Shown here: positions 36,206-45,825 of the stretch, piece by piece
Position numbering within the stretch: the first letter of the stretch is position 1
How the letters are laid out: each line of letters begins with the position of its first letter
Source: Chrysemys picta bellii
Taxonomy: Eukaryota; Chordata; Testudines; Emydidae
Assembly: GCF_011386835.1 (NCBI RefSeq)
Contig: NC_088809.1
Coordinates: 22,389,067-22,453,066, forward strand
Reading direction: 5' to 3'
DNA: 64,000 nucleotides
Translations under genes and position numbers: made by a program
Notes under the pieces: generated by a model
Seen by the model: only the letters and a program-made list of their open reading frames with translations
The model's database searches: none
What the model was told of the DNA's origin: nothing

Positions 36206-36369
36206 CAGTGCTCAAATTACGGCTAGGAGTTGTGGGGGCTGAGCCCCTTTCTACTGCTAGGGGCCACCTCACTTCTGTGGCATGGCCCAATTCCTGCTCA
36301 CTATGGTTTAAAGCACGCCACTTGACATTCAGGGGCCCCTACTCCCCCCCTCCCATAATTGGAGCACTG
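36206..36369. mobile_element. 164-bp hAT MITE with perfect 8-bp target duplication
   Basis: Ends CAGTGCTCAAATTA and, on the other strand, CAGTGCTCCAATTA (one mismatch in 14). Identical 8-bp flanks ATGGGAAC at 36198-36205 and 36370-36377. Non-coding interior. Confidence 0.92.
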
Positions 36370-37414
36370 ATGGGAACGTCCCTGCCAATGGGATATGAAC
36401 ACTCAAATAGATGAGACAGCCTGTTTCTCCCATGCACACCCCAACACAAAAATCAAAGCCGGGCTCCCAGAGTCCTTAACTCAGATGCTATGATTTAGTC
36501 CCCTTTGGGGAGCCCCAGTTTCCACTGAGTACATCGGAGAGAAAATCTGAATTCACATCCCAGCCTGCTCGGATGTGGGCTGTTGATTTATTCCTCAGCC
36601 CCCCTTTCATTTCCAGGAGCTCAAAGGGGTAGCCAGCGCATAGCTGGCTACAGGGTCTCTCATGAGATCACATCAACAATGCAATACTACTGTGAAGAAG
36701 GCCAAGCCACTGATGGCAGGGTACACAGCAAAGGATTCTAAAGGCCTGGAACGGGGACACAGTGGGCGGGGTTGTATAAGCACACTGTGCATGTACCCCA
36801 TTCATAGCTCATGGTGGGAACCCGAGAATGGCTTATATGATGAAACGAAACTTCAAGGAGAAGGAATTTGAAAACGTGAGGAAATAAGTTAGAAAGGGAA
36901 AAAAGTTTAGAAATTAAAATCCATATCACTTCTCTGCATGGAGGGTGCTTAAAATCTCTTATGCGAGAGAGTCAAACCAGGAACCAAAAACACAACAGAA
37001 AATAACCCAGTACAATTAAATGGCAATATGCTAGTTTACTGAGGCCAAAAGAGTTTCTCAAGGAAAAGCAAAAAAGTATCTCTCTCCCATTCACAATGCT
37101 GATAGAATTAAACACACAGCTGGGCAGGCAAACTGCATGATGGAGATTTAGTGGGTCAAGAGGAGATCTAAAGATCAAATGGCAAAAACAAGGGCAAATC
37201 ATAAAATAAAAATCAATCAACTGTGGGAGAGTCCGCAGAATCTGTCAGGCCACGGTGGTGTGTAACAGGGGCAATGAAAGAGAAAGAACCGGGCAGCGTA
37301 GGGCATCCCTACTCCTGGGTTACTTTTTGACAAATGAATGGTGAGGCACTGCCAGGGGCTGGAGGTACAAAAAGCGACTGAACAACCTGAGAGGTCACAG
37401 CCAGTAGCGTAGCG

Positions 37415-37416
<2 letters not shown>

Positions 37417-37445
<29 letters not shown>
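37417..37445 (+). repeat. (GT)n microsatellite
   Basis: 29 bp of uninterrupted GT/TG dinucleotides within a GC-rich repeat fragment. Confidence 0.95.
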
Positions 37446-37448
<3 letters not shown>

Positions 37449-38103
37449 GGGAAGCAGCTGCTTCCCCTCTGCGCATTTTCCAAAAGCGGCGCCTTAGTTA
37501 GGGGTAACCATGGCGCAAGCAGGCGGGGCCCACGCACCGCTCTGAAGCTTGGCCTGCCAGGCCGGCGCTGGGCTCCTGCAGGCAAGGGGGGGCAGCACCT
37601 ACTCCCCCTCAAAGAAGTCTACAAAGCACGTAGAAAGCCTAGGTAGAGGCAACGTTGGAAATGCACCTAGCAGGGGATGGTTAGTATGAGAGCCTTGGGG
37701 ACGGGATCATCTCACGTATTATAGATTCTGCAGCGCGGAGGCGTGAATCTCTGGGGATTTGCTGTTTTGTCAGACTATTAGCATTGTTTGGAATATGTTT
37801 TTCTTGTGGTGTTATACACACGATGCAATTTTGTACTAATGCACTAGCCTGACACACAGCACAAATCCCTCTAGGCGTGCGCACTGCGTGATGGCTTGTC
37901 TACATCGCAGTAGCGGCAACTTACGCTCACCCAGCCACTCCTTATTGCTAACCAAGTTATTGGCTCTGCTCCCTGCACACAGATGCCCTGCACTGCTCCG
38001 TTTCCTTGAACTTTCTTCATATCACATCCTATACCGTGAAACTCATTGGCGACCGTGGATCTTTTCAAAGTGCAGGTGTTGGATAGGTAACACACTTCCT
38101 CGT

Positions 38104-38344
38104 GTGGTGCTCTGTCTCCCTCTAGTGGCTGGGCCACACACAGAGGCTACTAGTTATGAGCTAACAGAGGTGGATCTTTTAGTAAATGCTCATGGTTTTA
38201 GATCTAGAGGTCCTAAGTTCAACACTTGCTGCCGCCACTGACTGCTGCAGGGGCATAACGTTGTAAGTGGTGGCCTAGAGGGCGATTCGAGCAGGCTGTT
38301 TTTCCCAGCTGGGGTGGGGTGGGAGTGTAACCCACACCCACTCA
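38104..38344 (+). repeat. tRNA-like SINE unit, copy 1
   Basis: Contains 'ccctctagtggctgggccac', 'acagaggtggatcttttagt' and 'tagatctagaggtcctaagt' followed by 'tcaacac', a decayed B-box. The same order of blocks recurs about 241 bp later, so the two form side-by-side copies. Proposed unit boundaries are inferred from that offset. Confidence 0.6.
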
Positions 38345-38530
38345 GTGTGCTGCTCTTCCCCCTCTAGTGGTAGCTGGGCCACATACAGACGGTACAGCCT
38401 TGGCTAATAGAAGTGGGTCTTTTAACTCAAGCAGTAGAGACTCAAGATTTTCGATCCAGAGGTGCTGGGTTCAATCCCCACTACCAGCAACCCCTTCAGA
38501 GATGTTATGTTACCAGGGGTGTGGATTAGA
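38345..38530 (+). repeat. tRNA-like SINE unit, copy 2
   Basis: 'ccctctagtggtagctgggc', 'tagaagtgggtcttttaact', 'cgatccagaggtgctggg' and 'ttcaatcccc' correspond block by block to copy 1. GGTTCAATCCC at 38468-38478 is a good RNA polymerase III B-box and TTGGCTAATAGAAGTGG near 38400-38415 an A-box-like segment, consistent with a tRNA-derived SINE. Confidence 0.65.
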
Positions 38531-40119
38531 TAAATATTGCCAACGTTTTCCCGAGCATTGAAGATCATACATGTAATCTGCCACATTATTTCAAGACTAT
38601 GGAAAGCTACTTTTCCAATAAGAGCCTTGGCTCCTCCAGACAACCCAGGCCGAGGTCCATTACGACTAGCCCACTCAAACTGCCATCCAGAATCAGTACG
38701 TTCTAGTCAGTGTCATTCAGCCAACCACACAAACCAGTGCAGCTATGGACAAGTAGGTGGAACGGTCGACGTGTACACGCAGCAGATCATCAACGGAGAG
38801 GAAAGAGAACTGTGCATGAAGACAAAGAAGATGCTCTGAAAAATGTGCGAATATTCAAATAAGGGAATGTGAGAGACAGTAAAGTAAGCAGAGATTAAAG
38901 TCAGCATAGAAAACAGAAAGGAGCAGGATCTAAACATGAGGAGTGGAATCTCCACCACAGAAAACAGGCTACATGACACACATTCCTGCACGGCTCATTT
39001 AGAACAGCCGTGAGTTGGAGGGGAGGGAATGCCCTTACAACCCCACTGACACTGACCTATTTCCAGCCAGGCCTCAGGGACCTTTTGCCACATGCTCTTG
39101 GTCAGGTGGCTGAGGGGGAAGCTTGTTCTCAGATCAGTGGAATAACCTTGGACCAAGTGCTGGCTAAGGGGAGGGCTGAGACACTGTGACCTCCTCTGCC
39201 CACTGGGAAAATAGGGGCAGGTTCCCTCTTCCCCCCACGCACACTGTAATTACATCCATTGCTCAGATGACAATGGCAGCGACAGCTGCAAAACAGCTTC
39301 ACTGAAGAGAGTTGCCAGTCTTCCCCTCTTGCCCTCCAGCAATTCAAAACAGCTGCTCCTCTCTTGGCACATCTGCTCTCCCTCCAGCTGAAGTGTTCGT
39401 GTTGGTCCTCATGATGTACAGTACTAACCTTTGTAATTAGCACTCCCTTCAGTGGCAGGGGCGAAGGCATTGCACATGGATTACCAACAATCCGGAAAGC
39501 ATACCCTAGAAAACCAACAGCAGAGGCTGAGGATGTCCTATCCTCCAGGAACTCAAAGACTGCAGTATGGGCTCCACCTCAGATCACTGGGCCGCCCATC
39601 CAACATCCTATGGGACAATGGCCCACCTGCTTCAGAGGAAAGCAGAGAAGCCTTATTATGCATCTATCTATGCAACTCAAACCACATGAGGAAATTTCTT
39701 CCTGCTCCCAGCAGGAGGTCAGTTTACTCCCTAAGCCTGGGGCACAGAGACCCCTTACCACATATCCCCAAAGTTCACAGCCTCTACTATGGATTTATTC
39801 GCCCTGATGCAGATCAGTCAGTATCTTGGTGAAAAGACACAGCCCCGGCCACGTAGCAGCTGCCAAAAAAAACACTGGAAAAGAAACACACCCAGAACCC
39901 TCAACCCTCTCTCCCACCCTTCACACCTCCCCTGGAGCATCAACAAGATTGGAAGGGGGTAAGGGAGGGCACACAAAATTCTGATTGGCATTAATAAGGG
40001 CGGGGAGCATTCAACACCTTCCTTGAATCTTACAGAGATCTTTGTCTCAATTATAGCCTTTGGCAGCAAGTTTGACAAGTTAATTATACGTTATTTTTAA
40101 AAATATTTCCTTTGATCAG

Positions 40120-40510
40120 TTTTACAGTTCTTGCCTCTATTTGACCGAGTGCCCCGCTGTATGGGATGGAATAAATTGAAAGCCTAGCTGGCCTTTACTA
40201 TACCCTCCATCCATGACTTTCTATGCTCTCTCATCTCTGGTCTCACTTTTCACTATTCCAGATCTAAAAATAGTTCTAGGCCTTTTCAACCCTCCGCCGA
40301 TGGAGCCCTCCTACCTCCTGGGTGACTAATACTCTTTGTTGCCCTCTCAATCTTTGCTGTATTTCTCGAGTCTTTTTTTGAGATGAGAGACCTGAAACTG
40401 AAGGCTGCTCCCAAGGCGAGGACATCCCATGGATTTGCAGAACAGACATTAGAATACTTTTCATATTCTTCTTTGTCCCTTTTCAATACAGGCGAACATG
40501 TTATTTCCTG
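40120..40510 (-). mobile_element. Old CR1-family LINE fragment
   Basis: The plus strand carries 'gttgccctctcaatctttgc', 'tttttttgagatgagaga', 'catcccatggatttgcag' and 'atacttttcatattcttctt' in the order found in antisense CR1 RT/3' sequence (compare 'tatcttttttgagatgggg' at 11888 and the downstream 'catagatttatatagaggca'). Strongly diverged, no usable frame. Confidence 0.45.
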
Positions 40511-41504
40511 TTCTACCTTCATCATGCAGTGTGGGTGAGATTCGCCTCTGCGCGAAATTGGTCTTATGCAGGATTTAGGTGGTTCGCACACCTTGAGCTG
40601 GCCCGTGCACAGGGGTGAATTTAACCTAAGCAAACCGCATCACCACACCATGGCCACCTAGGCCACTTTCCTCTGCAGAGACACTTACTTCTAGACCCAT
40701 CTCTGTGGATGAACAGTTTAAGCTGCTCCTCTCAATGCATGTTACCCAGCTCCTGACTGGAGCCAGTTTCAACTACCACTGTATTGTCCAAATACCTACT
40801 TTTGTTAGGACTTTCTGGAGTTTATGATCCTCCTCTTGCACTTGAGTTATTGATACAATAGCCCATAATCTCCCCTTTGATATGGTAGAATTTCAGCATC
40901 CGGACAATGATTTTTAAAACTCATATCAAATTACTGGCAAAAAATACCCCAATGCTATTTTCAGAGGCGTGCTATGTCAGGGCCTAACCGGGAACTCACA
41001 TTAGCCAGTCTATCATCCAAAGAAGTCAGCAGGGCATTACTGTGCAAATATAGATACCTATTTCAGAGCTTTGCACAGTATCAGCAGAGGCTAGCATAGA
41101 CTTACGGAGCGGTGCACTGTGGGTAGCTATCCCACAGTTCCCACAGTCTCTGCCGCCCACTGGAATTCTGGGTTAAGCTCCCAATGCCTGATGGGGCAAA
41201 AACATTGTCACGGGTGGTTTTGGGTACATGTCGTCAGTCGCCCCTCCTTCCGTGAAAGGAACGGCAGACAATCGTTTCACGCCAGACACCAGGGCAATTA
41301 GAAGAGCACAGCAAGGCGCGCTGCGCATCAGAGAGGCTTTGAAAGCCAGTTTCATGACTGGCCAGACTTCGGTATGACAGTTGTGTGTGTTCCTCCTTGA
41401 TGCAAACCCGCCCCCTTTGTTGATTTTAATTCCCTGTAAGCTAACCACCCTCCCCCCTTCAAAATAAAGTAACTATTGTTTTGAAACCATGCATTCTTTA
41501 TTAA

Positions 41505-41530
41505 TTAAAAAAAAAAAAAGAGAGAGAGAT
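41505..41530 (+). repeat. Poly(A)-(GA) tract
   Basis: A13 followed by a short GA repeat, inside the Harbinger element just 3' (on the minus strand) of its ORF. Confidence 0.8.
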
Positions 41531-41602
41531 AACGGACAAGGTAGCCCGGGTGGGGTGGGGGGAGGAGGGAAGGACAAGGCCACATTGCTTATTGTAGCCA
41601 CA

Positions 41603-42040
41603 CTAAAAATCAAACTTTTTGAATGACAGCCTTCTGTTGCTTGGGCCATCCTCTGGAGTAGAGTGGCTGGGTGCCCGGAGCCTCCCTCCCCTCCTCCCCT
41701 GTGTTCTTGGGCATCTGGGAGAGGAGGCTGTGGAAGATGGGGAGGAGGGTAGGCGGTTATACAGTGGATGCAGCGGGGGTCTGTGCTCTTGTTGGCTTTC
41801 CTGCAGCTCCAACAGACGCTTCATCATGTCCGTTTGCTCCCCAACAGACGCTTCATCATGTCCATTTGCTCCTCCATTAGTCTCAGCATCGCGTCCTGCC
41901 TGCGCTCTTCGTGCTCACTTAATTCTTTTCTGGCCTCTGCCACCAAATGCCTCCATGCATTAAGCTGTGCCCTATCAGTGCAGGAGGACTGCATGAGCTC
42001 GGAAAACTTGTCACCGCGAGTGCATTTTTTTCACCTTCTA
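41603..42040 (-). pseudogene. Myb/SANT-type Harbinger ORF, C-terminal remnant
   Basis: One minus-strand frame runs from about 42040 to the stop at 41603. It reads KFSELMQSSCTDRAQLNAWR near its start, then EHEERRQDAMLRLMEEQMDM, MMKRLLELQESQQEHRPPLH and finally NRRLSFKKFDF. This matches the C-terminal half of turtle Harbinger-encoded Myb/SANT-like proteins (pattern FSELMxSSxTDRAQxNAWR, then ERRQDxMLRLLxxQ, proline/serine-rich tail, RRLSFxKF). An internal 33-bp duplication gives two consecutive MMKRLL units. The N-terminal trihelix DNA-binding domain is deleted. Only nine codons of the true N-terminus (MQPPQNHRA, 42121-42095) survive upstream, ending in a stop. Confidence 0.72.
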
Positions 42041-42719
42041 ATCTGCGATAACCTCAGGGATAGAGATGATAGGGGGAGCGTAGAAACATTCTACGCTCTA
42101 TGATTCTGGGGGGGCTGCATGGTCACCCGGGCTGCTGAGTTCACCACGCTGACCAAACAGGAAATGAAATTCAAAAGTTCCCGGGCTTTTCCTGTGTACC
42201 TGGCTAGCGCATTGGAGTTCAAAGTGCTGTCCAGAGCGGTCACAAGGGAGCAGCCTGGGATAGCTCCTGGAGGCCAAGACTGTCGATTTGTGTCCACATT
42301 ACCCCAAATTCGACCCAGCAAAGTTGATTTTAGCGCTACTCCCCTCGCCGCGGAGGAGTACAGAAGTTGGTTTTTCAGAGCCCTTTAGGTCGACGGAACG
42401 GGGTTGGTTGTGTGGACGCATTCATTTTTAAATCAACCTAACGCAGCTAAATTCGACCCAATCCCATAGTGTAGAGCAGACCTTAGACTGGCTACCTTAG
42501 AGGGCTACATTAAACTCTCTAATGTAGCCATGCCCTAAGTCTGCCCTGAGAGCAAATTTAATCCCCTTTCCCTACACTGGGTGGTTAGCAATGCAAAATA
42601 TAGGGTGAAACCGAGGCGCACACAGGCTTAATAAAAACTACTACCAAAAATTCCCACTTGGTCACGGGGGAAATGGAGCAGCGTTCAGTAGTTGGTTTCA
42701 GTTTGAACGTTATTCTTGT

Positions 42720-42900
42720 TACAGGTTTTGCGGCATTTTCTCTTTCTGAACTTGTCTTCTCACTTGCTTATTTTCTTGTGAATGTAACAACATTCTGATC
42801 CTCTTCCTAGTTACAACCCTTGAGACCTTTGATCAGCCCGGTCGCCTTTTTCCATTTCTTCCTGAAATAAAGGACTGAAAACTGCCCCCAGTGTTCCAAA
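42720..42900 (-). repeat. Decayed CR1-like fragment
   Basis: 'gatcagcccggtcgcctttt', 'tccatttcttcctgaaata' and 'cccccagtgttccaaacaga' follow the order of antisense CR1 RT sequence. Very diverged and tentative. Confidence 0.35.
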
Positions 42901-43367
42901 CAGAGCCCCCCTCCCCCCAAACACACACACTTTGTACACCGCTACCTCACTCGCTCCTGATCTGTATTCTAGTCCCCTGCTGCTTGACCAGCTAACATCC
43001 TGACTGTACTGAAGGCAGAGTCTGATATCACAGATTTAATGCTTCAGTTTCCTCAAGATTACAGTGGTGGATCTGCTTCACCAATGGAAATCCAAGACAG
43101 ACTTAAACCTCTTGACTCACTACAGAATCAAGCTGCAATACCTCCAGACTTGTGCTACACTAAGGATTCAGCTCCAATAAACTTGCTAGTGAGGGTCTCA
43201 GGCTTGCAAAAGAAATCCATCACCACCACCAAAGGAATGCCAAATCCACGCACTCCTGTGCCAATGAAAGTATTTGATGGAACCAATATTCATGACATCT
43301 TTACACTGTCCTTGGCTCGTCACTTCTCAGTACAGTTTGACGGCAGACAGGATTCAGAGCCAGGCAT

Positions 43368-43560
43368 TTGGGGCCAGGTTTGCAAAGCTACTTAGGCACC
43401 TAGAGATGTGGATAGGTGGGATTTTCAAAAGCAGCTGGGTGCCTCGCTCTCGCTGCTTCCCGTAGGAGTGAGGCAGCTGGACTCTGCTGAACAGCCCACT
43501 AGGTGCCAATCCACAGCTTTAGGTGCCTAAAGATCTCTGAAAACCTGGCTCTATTCAGGA
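43368..43560 (+). repeat. Unclassified sauropsid repeat
   Basis: 'ggccaggtttgcaaagctac', 'ttaggcacctagagat', 'gggattttcaaaagcagctg' and 'ttaggtgcctaaagatctct' form an imperfect palindrome (ttaggcacctaga / ttaggtgcctaaa). This is a repeat class I recognise as frequent in turtle and bird DNA. Confidence 0.6.
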
Positions 43561-43659
43561 CAGCGCTAAGCATGTGCTTAAATTCTTTCTTAAATGAGAA
43601 CCTACTCTAAAAGGGTAGTGTTTCCCCCTGTGCAAAGGACCAGCACAAACTAGGCACAG

Positions 43660-43710
43660 TTAAGTCCCATTTAAGCGCTGCACCACTTGCAAAGCTTAAA
43701 TGGGACATAA
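43660..43710. repeat. 17-bp inverted repeat pair
   Basis: TTAAGTCCCATTTAAGC (43660-43676) and GCTTAAATGGGACATAA (43694-43710) pair at 16 of 17 positions around a 17-nt spacer. Possibly part of a MITE. Confidence 0.75.
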
Positions 43711-45199
43711 ATTAGGTGTAGGCCTGGGGGTGGCCCTCTGCCCCGGGCTGACTTTCCCCCTATGGGGCCCACGACTGGCCAGCAGTCTCCTTGGCCAATG
43801 GGCGAGTTAGGCTGAGGTTATGTGCTAGTCAAAGCCCAGGAACTCGTCTCTCACAGACACCAAAAAGCAGAAGATAAACCCAGGCCCCAGAACCGCAAAA
43901 ATGCAGAGTATTCCCGTCTCTTGACGGATGTCGGCGAAAGCTCAGCGAGCTTTTGGCCATCTTCGGTTCTCAGAGCCCCCCTCCCCAGCGCGGCGCAGTG
44001 CAGGCACAGAGCCTCACTCTGTATTAGCACAGGGCTAGGGGAAGCCACCTTGCTGTGTTGTCAATATACAGATTACTTTTTCAAATAAACAGAAGCACAG
44101 CTTGTGCTATAATTATTGATCCTCCGCTATTTTTAGCCTCCTGTTCGCACCACACATTCTTCTTAGAGTCACAACACAAGCTTGGTGTAAAAACCACTTG
44201 GAAGATAGCTAGCGGCAAGCAGGGCCAATCCAGGGCTAGTAGAAGCCTCTGGGCAGCAAGGGTGCAAAGGGAACTGGAGGAAAAACATTTAAGAGGAAAG
44301 GCGTTAGGCAGAAAAAACAGAAAACCCCCAGATAGATACTACTGCTTGTGTTGCAAGGAGATTCCTGCTGTCTGATCTGTAGGAGACACTGCTATTCACC
44401 AGAGAGGGGTTCCTCTGCAGAGTAAGCCAATGAATTGCCTGGCTAAGGGGTGAAGAGGATTTCCTTTTAAATCCCCTTGCCCACATACAAAGCAGACAGA
44501 TTGTGGTTTTATAGCTTTGGGACTTCCAAGGGCTCAGGTTTTTCGTGACCCAGTTCCCCAGCAGTGGGTGATGCTCATTAATTTTTCAGATTGCAACGGA
44601 GGCTGGTAAAAGGGGGCAGGGTCTCCAGCTCTGCACACTGAAGACCTTTATTTATCCACAAAGCAGGTATGGTCAAACCGACTGGTGAATGTAGGCACCG
44701 CAGTAATAAAGGCAACACTGAGTTTGGAACAAAAGCTTGTTTATCTCATTTGATTAAAGTGGACGGATTTAGTCATGGTACAAAACTACTCATTAAAGCC
44801 ACATTCAACAGCTGTTACTTGATTCTTTTTTCAACCCTAGTCCACCCCAAACAAAAAAGGCATCTCCACCCCTGCAGCTAACATAAAAGCCTCTCCATGC
44901 CGTCCTCTGCCAACATGCCTCAATCTTTCCCTGGAAGTTTACACTCCACGAATAAGAGGGGCTCGCCGCACATTCGGTCTCCAGAAACTGTCAACAAGCA
45001 GGGCGCCATTTGTGCCAATTGCACTTGTGGTTTCCGTGATGGGGAAACCAGTTTACTTAGAACTGGACTGGGACCCACCAATTCATTACAAAACAGGTCA
45101 CCGAAGAGCCATTGGATAGCAAGAACTGTCTACCACTGTTGAATGAGAATGGGTGGTGATCTGATGGTAGAGATCAGCATTTTCAGTCCAGGGGATATG

Positions 45200-45320
45200 G
45201 CTAGAGAACCAACTTTCAAAGGAGATCAAGCAAATACAGAGTCTATCTTTAGGAAATGCTGCAAAACCTTCCTCTTTGAGAAAGCCCTCCCACCAAAGAA
45301 TGACGCTCACAACACTGGCA
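45200..45320 (+). repeat. Possible L2 LINE C-terminal fragment
   Basis: The plus-strand frame reads FRKCCKTFLFEKALPP. It resembles the L2-clade ORF2 C-terminus (FKxxLKTxLFxxAFPP). No RT motifs nearby. Confidence 0.35.
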
Positions 45321-45351
45321 CCCTTTTCCATCCTTAAACTCTAACCAAGCC

Positions 45352-45376
45352 AAAAAATAAAAATAAAAATAAAAAC
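45352..45376 (+). repeat. (AAAAT)n microsatellite
   Basis: About four copies of AAAAT. Confidence 0.85.
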
Positions 45377-45522
45377 CTCCAGTCCGAGCAGAGTTTTCAT
45401 CCTGAAAAGAGAGAAAGACCAGAGACTCCATGAAGTCCACTAGGGAATTCACCCTTGATTTTTTTTTACTTTTGACTTTACATGGAAGGCACTTGAATAC
45501 TATGGTGATAGGAGGCAGTATA

Positions 45523-45825
45523 ATGGCTACACATGAGATGGAGGTCTAATTTCCAGCTGGGGTAGACATATCTGCGTAAGCTCTGATCAAGTTAGGGCAC
45601 TAAAAACAAAAGTGTAGTCACGGCGGCTTGAGCAGCAGGACGGGCGAGGGAGGCGCTCAAGTAGGCACTTAGGGTTTCAGACGTGATCGTGCTCAGGGTG
45701 GATAGCCCATCCCACCACTCTTATGCTTCTATTTTTAGCAGGCTAGCTTGATCACAGCCAGCACGGATATGTCCATATGAGCTGGAAATTATATCTCCAG
45801 CTCCAGTCTACAAATACCCTACGAT
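45523..45825. mobile_element. Foldback MITE with long inverted arms
   Basis: The left arm (from about 45523, with 'taatttccagctggggtaga', 'catatctgcgtaag' and 'gatcaagttagggcactaaa') pairs with the reverse complement of the right arm ('ataatttccagctcatatgg', 'acatatccgtgctggc' and 'gatcaagctagcctgctaaa') for about 80 nt at roughly three-quarters identity. Non-coding. No target duplication was identified with confidence. Confidence 0.7.

Larger units (their letters stand above)
41030..42487 (-). mobile_element. Internally deleted Harbinger-type element
   Basis: Its minus-strand start, GGTCTGCTCTACACTATGGG after TAA at 42487, leads into a 5' region containing 'ggtacacaggaaaagcccgg' and 'catttcctgtttggtcagcg', then the ATG at 42121. 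The C-terminal part of a Myb/SANT-type ORF lies at 42040-41603, and a 3' region extends to about 41030 with 'gggatagctacccacagtgc'. I recognise this organisation as the turtle Harbinger family that encodes a Myb/SANT-like DNA-binding protein (from memory). The DNA-binding domain and the transposase are absent. The left end is not defined by an inverted repeat. Confidence 0.75.

Noticed and set aside
35691..36290. 199-residue open frame on the minus strand, longest unassigned one
   Set aside because: It runs across the end of one repeat and into the hAT MITE at 36206, so it cannot be a single conserved gene. No recognisable motif.
38104..38530. CRISPR-like or satellite tandem array
   Set aside because: Only two diverged units, with tRNA-SINE features and no regular spacers. 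Vertebrate context.
40286..40633. 115-residue minus-strand frame
   Set aside because: Overlaps a decayed CR1-like fragment and carries no recognisable RT motif; not a host gene.
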